Origin: Proteromonas lacertae
Taxonomy: Eukaryota > Sar > Bigyra > Opalinata > Proteromonadidae
Assembly: GCA_002245135.1 (NCBI GenBank)
Contig: NGBS01001182.1
Location: 45,735-109,734 of the forward strand
Length of the DNA: 64,000 nucleotides
Reading direction: 5' to 3'
The translations under genes were made by a program, and so were the position numbers. The notes under the pieces are model-generated. The model saw only the letters and a list, made by a program, of their open reading frames with translations, ran no database searches and had not been told where the DNA came from. Of the stretch, positions 50,407 to 60,374 are shown piece after piece. Position 1 is the stretch's first letter. Each line of letters opens with the position of its first letter.

Positions 50407-51153
50407 ATGATGTTAGTAACTCTACTTCTTATATATTTATATTATCCTCAAGATCAATTAGATGATGATTTGTCTAACTACAAGCCATTTCCTCATAAAT
50501 TCCCAGATTATACTGAACATCCATTTCTGCCTTTTAAGATAAATAGATGTTCATGGTTAAAAAGAAATTTTACACCAAAATATAATATGTCTAAGGATGT
50601 GCAATGTAAAAAAATAATTAAATATGCTAATTTATTGAATGTAACATATTTTCTTGCATTTGGAAGTGAGTTACAAGCATATAGAAATAATGGTTTTTAC
50701 AATGATCATGATATTGATATAATTGTTCCAATATGGTTGAATTCTCATTTATTCAATTGTTCAGATTATATTCCAATAAATCGAAATAAATATAAATTTA
50801 ATAGTGTTTTATTAGATCATTCTTATAAGTTGTGTGGAAGAAGAAGAAGACATTATTTCAAACGTTTTATAAGATATTTAGACAGGAGTATAGGATATTA
50901 TGATATAGGATTGTACACTTACACTATGCACACATATGTAAATAGAAAAACACCATTTTTAGATGTTTGGTTGGTAATGTCAGATGAATATGTTTATGAA
51001 GAGTATGATATATGCAAATGCGAATTTTGTGGAATAGAATCATATTGTTTAGAGAATGCAGTTAAAAATATAATTAGGAATAATGGTGAAGATTTTATGA
51101 TTCCTAAACTTAAACAAGGTGAAGAACCTTACATAATACCAAAACCAATTTAG
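50407..51153 (+). CDS. LicD-family nucleotidyl/phosphotransferase
   Basis: Single exon, 248 aa from the ATG at 50407. The N-terminal anchor MMLVTLLLIYLYY faces the lumen. The core reads CKKIIKYANLLNVTYFLAFG, then SELQAYRNNGFYNDHDIDII, which is the LicD/fukutin signature (G.LLGxxR...DDDiDi) with the acidic metal site DHDID. DVWLVMS and a paired-Cys loop (CKCEFCGIESYC) follow. Family members add phosphocholine or ribitol phosphate to glycans or teichoic acids. In this cluster it probably decorates a surface glycan with a phosphoryl group. No break. Confidence 0.78.
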   Translation: MMLVTLLLIYLYYPQDQLDDDLSNYKPFPHKFPDYTEHPFLPFKINRCSWLKRNFTPKYNMSKDVQCKKIIKYANLLNVTYFLAFGSELQAYRNNGFYNDHDIDIIVPIWLNSHLFNCSDYIPINRNKYKFNSVLLDHSYKLCGRRRRHYFKRFIRYLDRSIGYYDIGLYTYTMHTYVNRKTPFLDVWLVMSDEYVYEEYDICKCEFCGIESYCLENAVKNIIRNNGEDFMIPKLKQGEEPYIIPKPI

Positions 51154-51347
51154 TAATAATCTTGTATGTAGTTGAATATTTTCTTATTCGTGTTTATTAT
51201 TTTTTAATTAGAGAGTTAATAATAAACAATTACTAAATTATCCTGTAAATAATGTACTGTTTATATAATTTATTCATCATTCCTTAACGAGTATTATAAA
51301 TATTACTGTCTTTCACAGAATTATATCTTTTATATTGATTATAACAA

Positions 51348-52253
51348 TTATAAATGATTAGTACAATTAGGTGGAAAAGGTAATACTTTATATCCTAAGA
51401 ATATACTCCAAAAAATCTCTAAAAATACTCCATTTAACCAATTAATATGAATTACTTTTTTGTGATACTCATTTTTATATCTATTATAATATTTTATTGT
51501 ATGGTTTCTTAAAGAAATGAATAAATTGATGAAATAATTATTATCAAATCTGTCATATACATTAGCATCAATGAAAAAACTGGAACAACAAGGGATGATG
51601 TATTTTTCTTTTATTAATTCATTCGGTTTTGTTATGTTTAAATGCAGATAGTCTATTTCATCATAGACTTTTTGTATGTTATGTGCTGTAACATCAGCAT
51701 GTGTTCCTTTGCCAAAATAATAATATTCACAATAAAGAGCGCCATATTCTCTTTCTTTAAAGTAATCTGTATTAACAATGTAATTAATTCTATCCCATAT
51801 ATTAGTATTGTAATGCCAAGATGTGTTATGATCGTGTATGAAAATGTACTTTTTTGCTAAATGATGTAACTTTTGTCTATGTATGAATAATAACATCAAA
51901 CCACCTTCTCTAGAATCTTTCCAATTTGTTTCTCTGCTACAATGTAACATAATTATAGGAAATTTACTATTTTTGATATTAAAATCCTTATTTTTAAAGC
52001 AATTTGTAGATACTATTAGTATATCATAAGGTGGTTGTTGATATACATACTTTTCAGGTATAAAGCATTCATATGTATTATTTGATGCTATTTTATATAC
52101 TGGATTATCAATAGAACTAGGATATAGTAAGTATATCACTATTGAAATTAATACTATTATTGACAAAGTGATATAAACATTCAACTTCAACATTAATGAA
52201 GTCAAGCCTTTCAAGTTTTTATTACATTTTATTTTAATGCTATTAATATTCAT
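51348..52253 (-). CDS. DUF3431-like type II membrane protein
   Basis: Single exon, 301 aa. The cytosolic N-terminus is basic, then an anchor (VYITLSIIVLISIVIYLLY). The luminal domain has YDILIVSTNCF, TNWKDSREGGLMLLFIHRQK, YIFIHDHNTSWHYN (DHN...SWH, likely metal or active-site block), DYFKEREYGALYCEYYY, IIPCCSSFFID and a conserved HINWLNGVFLEIFWSIFLGY. A paralogue with the same blocks lies at 58365-59201. The layout matches the fungal/protist DUF3431 group, proposed to be glycosyltransferase-like. The precise reaction is unknown. It is convergent with the LicD gene. Confidence 0.65.
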   Translation of the reverse strand: MNINSIKIKCNKNLKGLTSLMLKLNVYITLSIIVLISIVIYLLYPSSIDNPVYKIASNNTYECFIPEKYVYQQPPYDILIVSTNCFKNKDFNIKNSKFPIIMLHCSRETNWKDSREGGLMLLFIHRQKLHHLAKKYIFIHDHNTSWHYNTNIWDRINYIVNTDYFKEREYGALYCEYYYFGKGTHADVTAHNIQKVYDEIDYLHLNITKPNELIKEKYIIPCCSSFFIDANVYDRFDNNYFINLFISLRNHTIKYYNRYKNEYHKKVIHINWLNGVFLEIFWSIFLGYKVLPFPPNCTNHL

Positions 52254-52507
52254 GTTATGAAAATTATTATAGTGGGTATAGAATACATTTAATAAAATTA
52301 ACTGTGTTAATAGTATTATTCACTAAAAGGAGTATAATAAATATAACATTCATTAATAAACATATAAACAAAAATCAAACTCAATCATTATATAAACTGA
52401 ATGGTGTGGATTAATACATTTTATTTTGATAGATTAAAAAATGATGATAAGAATTTTCTAAAAATTTCTTAGGTCAATATGTAAAATTTACAAAAGTATG
52501 TTACAAT

Positions 52508-53401
52508 ATGTTGTTTTATTTCTTTATTATATTTATGTTTATATATACTTTTGTTTATAATAATTATTACTTTGGAGGTAAAGATGAAAATAATTACTAT
52601 AATTCAACTTATATCTTTGTTACATCCTATTTTTATGCAAAGAAAAATAAACATACAAATTCAGAGTTTAAAGAATGGATGGTTAATTTCTTTTTACTAA
52701 TAAATAATTCAATAATAATATTTACAGAGTATAATTCAAAGAAATATATACCCCCTAATAATGGCAAATATATTATATATAAATCCATATTTGACATTCT
52801 TTGTATTTCTAAATATAGACAAATATACTATAAACAGAATGATATTGATCCAGAGAAATATAAAAACCATAGTGCAGAATTATATGCATTGTGGAATTCA
52901 AAAATATGTCTATTAAAAGAAGCTACTTTGCTATATAATAGATCAGTATATATTTGGATAGATATAGGAAGTAACAGAAATAAACATTCTTATAATAATT
53001 TCCCAGATAAAGAATCAATTGGTTATTTATCCAGTTTAGATTCGATGTTCTTTTTTGCAGTTTATAACAGAAAATTAAAGAAGAATAAAGAACCAACACT
53101 TATAACAAAAGACTTTTTAGAAGGAGGAACATTTGGAGGTAATAAAAGATCAATTGATGAATATTATGATGTATTTTGGAAAGTACATGATTATTTTATG
53201 AATAAAGGAGAATTTATAGGTAAAGATCAATCTATTTACAATACCATTCCTGTTTATTATTTAAATAACATAACCATATTTCCTGCTTATGGTTTTTATA
53301 AGTGTTTTGAATATAACCAATGGTTTAGGTTTTATTATTTTTATGCAGGAGATAAATGTATAATGAATAAAGGTGATAAGATTAATAGATATATTTATTG
53401 A
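52508..53401 (+). CDS. HtrL/YibB-type putative glycosyltransferase
   Basis: Single exon, 297 aa, with an N-terminal anchor (MLFYFFIIFMFIYTFVY). The domain follows the HtrL_YibB pattern: STYIFVTSYFYA, FKEWMVNFFLLINNSIIIFT, SAELYALWNSKICLLKEA, VYIWIDIGSNR (W.DiG..R) and LEGGTFGGNKRSI, ending with FPAYGFYKCFEYNQW. The family is found in bacterial LPS loci and in animals and protists and is thought to be a sugar transferase. It ends at 53401, only 7 bp before the inverted-repeat breakpoint at 53409. Upstream TTTTCTAAAAATTTCTTAGG at 52453 is promoter-like. Confidence 0.72.
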   Translation: MLFYFFIIFMFIYTFVYNNYYFGGKDENNYYNSTYIFVTSYFYAKKNKHTNSEFKEWMVNFFLLINNSIIIFTEYNSKKYIPPNNGKYIIYKSIFDILCISKYRQIYYKQNDIDPEKYKNHSAELYALWNSKICLLKEATLLYNRSVYIWIDIGSNRNKHSYNNFPDKESIGYLSSLDSMFFFAVYNRKLKKNKEPTLITKDFLEGGTFGGNKRSIDEYYDVFWKVHDYFMNKGEFIGKDQSIYNTIPVYYLNNITIFPAYGFYKCFEYNQWFRFYYFYAGDKCIMNKGDKINRYIY

Positions 53402-53408
53402 AATATAT

Positions 53409-53896
53409 TATATCCATTAATGCCTCCTCGATTATTAACAACATGTGATAATCATTATGGAGGATGTGATAAGAATTATACGTTTGTGGATAGTTTAGAA
53501 ATATTTGGTGGTCCTTTGAATTGGAAAAGTAAGAGAATGGCAGATCGAAGTAATTATTATGCAGCAATGCCTTCATTACATTTTGGATGGAGTTTATGGT
53601 GTTTTTATTCTCTCTATCCATTATGTCCAAATAGTTATTTTATTTTTCTAATATCCCTTCATCCAATATACACCTTATTTGTTATAATCGTAACAGCAAA
53701 TCATTATATATTAGATGCTATATTTGGTTTTGTTACTTTTATGGTTGGTGATATATTAGGAAGAGTTTTAGCCAAGCCATTATCATTTGGAAGAGGAACT
53801 GAAACAGGAGGTTTTGATAAGAAGACTATTGCTGTTGTGATAATTACTATTATTCTAGTAATGACAGATTATATAAAACTTAAATTGAGTTCTTAA
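53409..53896 (+). pseudogene. truncated PAP2 copy
   Basis: Encodes the last 160 residues of the PAP2 enzyme at 44026-45097 without a single change, including AAMPSLHFGWSLW and TANHYILDA. The N-terminal exons and promoter are missing because the duplication ends at 53409. A Met sits at the very start (MPPRLL), but a protein lacking the first helices is unlikely to work. Being identical to the source, it is very young. Confidence 0.8.
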
Positions 53897-54274
53897 TATA
53901 ATTATATTATTTATTTCTATATCCTACTTTAATATAGAACCCTTTCACATCATTATTGTTAAAATCACCATCTTGTGTTAATTAATAACGAGTATAACAA
54001 ATATAGTTATTTTTAAAAAATATAAAAACCAATATCACTTTAAATAGAATGAAAATAGAAAATAATTTCTAGAATATTCTAGGAATCAATCAAATCAAAT
54101 CAATGAATTTGACATATTGACAGTATTTATTGAATTTCATTATAATAAATGATATGAAATGAAGTTGAGGTTGCCATTGTTTTATTCGATTAGTATATAA
54201 CCATTTTGAAGAATAAATGTCTTTTAAAAATAATTATATGAATTATACTCGTTATTATATCAACAAACAATTAT

Positions 54275-55246
54275 TCAGTAAGCTGATTTAAAATTATAAT
54301 GACATATATTTCTAACTGTTAAATTCTTTATGAAATGTAAATGAATAAAAGCAATTTCTGATATTTTGAGATGATGAACTATCAACAGATTATCAGAGAA
54401 TTTCAACTCTTTAGGAGGATTTAGATATGATAATAGATTATAACATTTATTAGAATCTATTAGTTTTATCTTATTATTGTTTTGTATTAATTTACCAGTA
54501 AAGAAGTCTTCAGGATAACCAGGATATGTTTTCTTTATTAATTCATCACCCACTTTATTCATTTCACTTATTATTTTGGATGGAAATATATAACACATTC
54601 CACTTGCATAAGCGATTCTGTATCTTGTAAAACAAAAGAAACATTCATCAAATACATATCCCATCATAAAACTATTATTATATTTTAAAGATATTGATTT
54701 AATTTTATCAAGAAGAAGTGGTATATTCAGAAATGTATCACTATCTTGTTTTATTATATATTTATACATATGTTTATGTCTTTCTATCCATTTTAAGAAA
54801 TTATATGTTTGAATATGTAGTGTTTGATAAGAAGTAGTAAAATTGAATATTACCATATCTTTATATATCATACTCTCTTGAATTATTCTGCCATTTATTA
54901 AATCATTATCTGTTAAACCCAAGAAGAATAATAATTGGACTTTTTCATAATTCTTATATAATTTTCTATAAACATATCTATCGTAAAACATAGTAGAATA
55001 CACTTGAACACCTATCAACATTAAACTTCTCTTTATCACTGTTTCACCTATAATATCACTAATATACATTTTTGGATATTTTACTGACTTTTTTGTCCAT
55101 TTATCTAATGGCACATATTTTCTATTTGATAAAATACACTTAGAATGATTATAACTAGATTCTACAATCAATAACTCATCACACAGTTTTTGACTATAAC
55201 AATAAGAAAATCGGATAAAATATAGTATTAATAACAAATATATCAT
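54275..55246 (-). CDS. GT31 beta-1,3-galactosyltransferase-like enzyme, copy 2
   Basis: Identical at the protein level to 42676-43647 (323 aa; DSDTFLN, PEDFFTG). It retains 94 bp of the same upstream DNA, up to 55340, so its promoter may be incomplete. See copy 1 for function. Having two identical copies in opposite orientation makes recombination between them possible. Confidence 0.82.
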   Translation of the reverse strand: MIYLLLILYFIRFSYCYSQKLCDELLIVESSYNHSKCILSNRKYVPLDKWTKKSVKYPKMYISDIIGETVIKRSLMLIGVQVYSTMFYDRYVYRKLYKNYEKVQLLFFLGLTDNDLINGRIIQESMIYKDMVIFNFTTSYQTLHIQTYNFLKWIERHKHMYKYIIKQDSDTFLNIPLLLDKIKSISLKYNNSFMMGYVFDECFFCFTRYRIAYASGMCYIFPSKIISEMNKVGDELIKKTYPGYPEDFFTGKLIQNNNKIKLIDSNKCYNLLSYLNPPKELKFSDNLLIVHHLKISEIAFIHLHFIKNLTVRNICHYNFKSAY

Positions 55247-55340
55247 ATTCTAATATGGTTAAATTACAAAATAAATAAATTGAAATGAAATTGAAACGAC
55301 TAGATTTTTAGAAATAAATTCTTTAATTATTATAATAGAA

Positions 55341-56652
55341 CTACAAATTAAGTAAATCACATTGATAAAGTTAAAATCATACTACATATTAATTATTATA
55401 TTATATAAACAAATATTTTATAAATGTTAATTATATTATTCCCATCTTATATAAAACCTAAACATTAAAGATTATGAAGGTAGTTTTAAATTTTAATTAT
55501 TTTAAAAAGGAATATATTTGCAAATAATAATAAAGAAACAAAAACAACAATTTGATATAAAGAGTAATTTTAATTAGATAGATATTGTTTTAAAAAATAC
55601 ACTATAACGAGTATTATAAATATAATCTTCTTTAATAGAATTATCACTATTATACTAGTTAATAATCACTAACGAATGAACGTGTTTATTAAGCAACAAT
55701 ATTTATGTATAGTAATAGTTAACATACATTAATATATATATAGGAATAGTAAATGAGAATAAATATATCCAAACAAATTCAATAATGTAGTAACTGACAA
55801 GTAAATAACAATTATAAGATAAAATAACATCTGTTTTTATGGTAGTTTTACCACATGAAATAGAATCTTAACATCAATAAACATAATATTTACAAATCAA
55901 TAATAAAATACTATATAAAAATAGAACTATATAATTTATAAAGGTAAATTGAGATTAATATGAGAAGTATTATTATACTGCATATTTTAATTCACATATA
56001 AATATGCTATAAAGATGATAATCCACTCCATTTAGTCTTTTTACTAAGTGTACAAATGTCAATATTTGTTAATTTAGTCACATATTTCAAATCAATGTGA
56101 TAATAATTATTTCAATATTGATTATTTATATTCCTAAAGTTTAGAAAGAAATATATATGAAAAATATGATAAAATGAAAATGATTTGTTGTAATCTCTAC
56201 TTATATTACATATTAGTAAGCAATTATATTCATATGAATTATTATAATTATCTATAGTCATATGTTTCTATCATTATACAATATTGTAATTAATAAGAAA
56301 TACTGTAAATATGTCAAATCTATATATTTGACTTGATTAATTTCTAGAACTTTCTGTAAATCATTTTTTCTTAATTCCAATTATTGATAGAAATACTCAT
56401 TTATATAGTTTTAAAAATATTTATATTTATTATACTCGTAAAATAACAGAATATTTCACATCCTTAAATAGACATATATGTTCAAATTGTTTTTATGTTA
56501 ATTAAATAAAAGAATTTCAAAGTGAATAGCATATCATCAAACATATACTTTTGATGTATTATTAACTTGTTATTTGATTCTAATCTATGAGAATATGTAA
56601 TGAGGCTAATTAAAATATAGCTGTTACATTTCTAATTTTTATTGTTATTTCC
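55341..56652. other. 1.3-kb intergenic stretch with dispersed motif copies
   Basis: No gene is seen. It contains TAACGAGTATTATAAATATA at about 55604 and the reverse-oriented TTTATTATACTCGT at 56427-56440, plus TTTCTAGAACTTTC at 56344-56357. These resemble elements near other cluster genes; the rest is AT-rich. Confidence 0.5.
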
Positions 56653-57774
56653 ATGATAAAGATGTTGTTAGTTTTGTTATTATTTGTATTGCCTTTGTTA
56701 TACATTATTGCATTATATTTTTCAGATTTGTCAGTAAATTCAGACATTTGTAACTCAATTCCTTCTGTATATAGTAGATGGTGTTTGAAATCATATAATC
56801 AAACATATTATGAATATTTGAGTTGGGGATTAGGAAATCGAATAAAAGGAGTAGTTGAATTATTGATTTTATCACTGGTGAACAACCATTATCCTAGAAG
56901 TATAATAATCAATATATGATATATGTAATTTTGAATAGTATTAAAGTGGAAAGAATTCGATAGCTTCTTCAGTGTTCCATTTCCAAAATTTACTGAGAGA
57001 GTGTATAATTTCTGTAAAATAATCAATTTATGTGATATGTCAACAATCGAAATAGAAGAATTCTTAAGAATAAATAGTAGTTATGAATGTTTGCAAGTAA
57101 TCTGGTGTGATTTATCTTATCATATAGCATTATTGAAATATTTTAATGAAATATTATATTCATTCAAATTAATATCTAACAAATATGAAACAAATATACG
57201 AAAATTACAATTAGAAATGGAATATAATATATTTAAAAATGTATTAAAACTAAAACAAAATTATGAAAAATTATGGAATGATTATAATGTTAAACTAAAA
57301 GAATATGATAAAGTAATAGGAATTCATATAAGAACAGGAAGAGGAGATTTCAAAGATAATCGTAGTTTTCTATTAGAGAATGAATTAAAAGAATTTATAT
57401 CAACAGCCATGAATGTTAGTAGTAAAAACTCAAAAGTGAAATGGATTTTGTTTAGTGATAATAGTAAATTATTAAAAGAATATGAAAAGAAATATTCAAA
57501 ATATATAATAAATTTAATATCAAATAGACGAATATCTCATTATAGTAGAAATTCTTCTGATGATAGTTCTTTTATAGAAATATTACTATTATCTCATTCA
57601 GATTATTTTATAATAACAAATCAAAGTACATTTGGTTTAATGTCTTTATTGTGGAGTGGTAAATGTATAAATGTATCTAATTATAATGATTGTGTAAAAG
57701 TGATTGGTAGAGGTACAGAATGTCATAAATATCAACTATTTGAAGGACATAAACAACTTATTCAATCATTTTAA
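56653..57774 (+). CDS. O-fucosyltransferase-like GT-B enzyme
   Basis: Exon 1 (56653-56896) and exon 2 join over an intron of about 39 nt, giving HYPRILKWKEFDSFF. Signal/anchor MIKMLLVLLLFVLPLLYIIA. Conserved blocks are YLSWGLGNRIKGVVELLILS (GLGNR, the N-terminal nucleotide-sugar loop), VIGIHIRTGRGDF (HxRxGD, donor binding), KWILFSDNSKLL and ITNQSTFGLMSLLW (STFGxxA/S-like). This is the pattern shared by GT11/GT23/GT65/68 fucosyltransferases. Length about 335 aa. It would transfer fucose, or a related sugar, in the secretory pathway. Its last codons lie in a 59-bp inverted repeat. Confidence 0.72.
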
Positions 57775-57930
57775 TAAACTTCAATATTCTTACTATATCT
57801 ACTATATTATCATTACATTATGTATGATATATGATAGAATAAGATGTATATATATAATCAGAATATTGCAATTTATTAAAATGATTGAATAAGTTGTTTA
57901 TGTCCTTCAAATAGTTGATATTTATGACAT
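57720..57930. repeat. 59-bp perfect inverted repeat over the end of the fucosyltransferase gene
   Basis: 57720-57778 is the exact reverse complement of 57872-57930; the loop is 93 bp. The left arm encodes the last 18 codons (HKYQLFEGHKQLIQSF) plus the stop, so the right arm is an inverted copy of a gene end. Transcripts could form a long hairpin at their 3' end. Confidence 0.92.
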
Positions 57931-58167
57931 ATTGTATCTTTGCTTATCACTTATTTGAATTAATTTACATAATAAAGAGTATTATAAATCTAATCTTTTT
58001 AATAATGTTTTCAACAGTATATTATTTCAATTTTAGTTTTATTACATATAGCTTTTAAACAATACAGTTAATAAAATTTATAAATATATAAGACATTTAC
58101 AAATTCTATTTATTTCTATTGATGTATTTTACTTTAAATATTATCTTAGAATGCAACTTATATTATT

Positions 58168-58215
58168 CTGAAATACAATAGAATTAACGAGTATAATAAA
58201 TACAATATCATTAAT
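58168..58215 (+). promoter_or_regulatory. second copy of the TTCTGAAAT...AACGAGTATAATAAAT block
   Basis: ATTCTGAAATACAATAGAAT then TAACGAGTATAATAAATACAATATC. It is nearly the same as 49348-49395. Here it lies 150-195 bases upstream of the DUF3431-like start at 58365. Confidence 0.5.
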
Positions 58216-58364
58216 ATATATATTAATATTCTCCCATTCCATACATAATAAGCACCAATGTATATCTGTAATATTATTTGATAACGCAGAAATATCGAAA
58301 CAAAAACACATTTAATCGTTATATATGAAACGACTAAAATTTGATGTAATTGACATTTTTTAAA

Positions 58365-59201
58365 ATGAATTTATATGTTGTAATTTTATTAGTAGTTGTA
58401 ATGTTAATATTAATGTGTGTATTATACTATAAATCTGCTGTTAATATTAATAAGTATACAATTATAACTAGTAGTAATTATGAAATTATACTACCTTAAG
58501 CATATTTATCGCAACAAATGCCATATAATATATTAGTAGTAATAATTAATTGCTATGAAAATAAGAAGTTTAACCCCAAATGTAGTAATCTACCTTTATT
58601 ATTATTACATTGTAACAAGAAAACAAACTGGAAAGATAGTAGAGAAGGTGGTTTGATGTTATTATTTATTCATGTTCAAAAATTACATCATTTAGCAAAG
58701 AAGTATATTTTCATACACGATCATAATACATCTTGGCATTACAATGTAAATGTATGGGAAAGAATCAGATTTATTGTAACTACAGATTATTTTAAAGAAA
58801 GAGAATATGGAGCTCTTTACTGTAAATACTACTATCCTGGTAGAAATAATCATGATAATAATACAGTTAACAGTGTACAAGATGTATTCAATGCAATAGA
58901 ACATCTTCACATAAATATATCATCACCTGAAAAAATAATTAAAGAAAAATACACTATTCCTTGTTGTTCTACATTTTTTGTAAGCTCAGATGCATTTGAT
59001 AGATTTCCAAATGATTTATTTATTAATCTATTCGATGCACTAAAAAATCGTACTGAAAAATACCTAAAGAAGTATAAAAATAAAAATCACAAAAGTATGA
59101 TATTCACAAATTGGTTAAATGTAGTATTTTTAGAGATTATTTGGTCTAATTTGTTAGGGTATAAGGAAGTTCCTTATCCTCCAAATTGTTTAGAATCTTA
59201 A
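58365..59201 (+). pseudogene. DUF3431-like paralogue with a premature TAA
   Basis: From the ATG at 58365 an anchor (VVILLVVVMLILMCVLYY) leads to SSNYEIILP, then a TAA at 58497-58499, and the same frame continues AYLSQQMPYNILVVI. In the paralogue at 51348-52253 the aligned residue is Glu (PEKYVYQQPPYDILIV), so one base change G to T would explain the stop. Downstream all conserved blocks remain (TNWKDSREGGLMLLFIH, FIHDHNTSWHYN, IPCCSTFF, NWLNVVFLEI). Either the gene is dead, or translation restarts at the ATG 58518 without an anchor, or the stop is read through. There is no frameshift. Confidence 0.75.
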
Positions 59202-59349
59202 AAATATTAGAATATCAAATACAATAGAGTTTGTAAAAAATATATTATTTCCTTTTGTTTTTTCTTAGACTCTTAAAATTATTTGACTAACAATAGTCTC
59301 TTTAAACCTCTTAAAAATGTAATCGTCTAACAAGACAGTTGTTAGGATG

Positions 59350-59445
59350 AATGTTCCATCTACACAGAATCTATTATCTTCAGGTTGTATACTCACATAT
59401 ACTTTATCTAAGGAGAATGTTGTATCTTGATAATCTGGGTAAGTA
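59350..59445 (-). pseudogene. 96-bp fragment of a sushi-type receptor gene
   Basis: The reverse complement matches 41247-41342 of the giant receptor gene at about 91 of 96 bases (differences I see near 59361, 59387-59391, 59404 and 59439). It encodes the linker YPDYQDTTFSLDQVYVS and RFCVEGT of module 20. It has no flanking coding sequence. It is either a dispersed exon fragment or the remnant of a second receptor gene. Confidence 0.7.
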
Positions 59446-59859
59446 AAATAAACACTTATTTACCTTCATTTATATTACATACTGTTTTTGGTGTATGATA
59501 TATTTTATACCACTAATTTACTTTTCAATTGATTTTTCAATGAATATATTAAATATATTGCTAATTAAATACTATATTTACGTTTTTATAAAAGAGGATT
59601 AATATATATTTGTTATAAATACTATTCTATGTATGTGATTAAATCAATATTAATAAATCTCTTAATTAAATATCTCAATAAATAATATATTTAAATTAAT
59701 TAATTAAAAGAGATTTAAAACTTTAAAAGAGTTTATGATATTATATTTATTGATAATGATTCTAATTCTATATGTAATTAACAGATAAAGATTCCTCTTT
59801 AATTAACTGAGAACTATCTAAAAAAATAGAAAAAGTTCCATCTGCTAATAAAGAGGAAT

Positions 59860-60360
59860 TGTTGTGCGCCGTTTGTCATAGTTGACCATTTGTCTACCAG
59901 ATACTTTTAAAACAAACTAAAAGTATATTCTTACTTGTCTTGATAAATAATTGTTACTTTTATACTTACTTTGTTATATGTCCTGCCTCTGCAGTATACT
60001 TTTTTGTTAATATAAATAGTTTGAAAAAATAGGCTTGAGTGAGGCTTGATTCTATATTTTCTTTTTTCATTTTAAATATCTCATAATCAACATTAAGTTG
60101 TTCTAATCATTTCAGCTAATGTGTATTAGTCTATATTAGCTAAATATGCATTTAGTTTACTTCAAAAAATTCTAGAAAACAAAAGGCGCAAATATTCAAA
60201 CTATTTATATTGACAAAAAAGTATACTGCAGAGGCAGGACATATAACAAAGTAAGTATAAAAGTAACAATTATTTATCAAGACAAGTAAGAATATACTTT
60301 TAGTTTGTTTTAAAAGTATCTGGTAGACAAATGGTCAACTATGACAAACGGCGCACAACA
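59860..60360. mobile_element. 501-bp foldback/MITE element with 166-bp inverted arms
   Basis: Arms 59860-60025 and 60195-60360 are reverse complements with one mismatch seen. The termini read TGTTGTGCGCCGTTTGTC. Five-base direct repeats GGAAT flank it (59855-59859 and 60361-60365), which is a target-site duplication. The 169-bp interior (60026-60194) holds GGCTTGAGTGAGGCTTGATT and no gene. Such long arms and no coding capacity mark a non-autonomous DNA element that needs an enzyme from elsewhere. The GTGCGCC terminal block stands out against the AT-rich background. Confidence 0.82.
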
Positions 60361-60374
60361 GGAATAATTAAACA

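Larger units (their letters stand above)
53409..55340 (-). repeat. right arm of the perfect 1,932-bp inverted repeat
   Basis: Exact reverse complement of 42582-44513. It begins inside PAP2 coding sequence, so the PAP2 copy here is cut off, while the GT31 copy is whole. At the breakpoint the two sides share only a few TATAT bases, with no transposon end and no target duplication. Confidence 0.92.

Noticed and set aside
53409-53420. Transposon end at the inverted-repeat breakpoint
   Set aside because: The junction shows only TATAT microhomology, with no terminal repeat and no target duplication.
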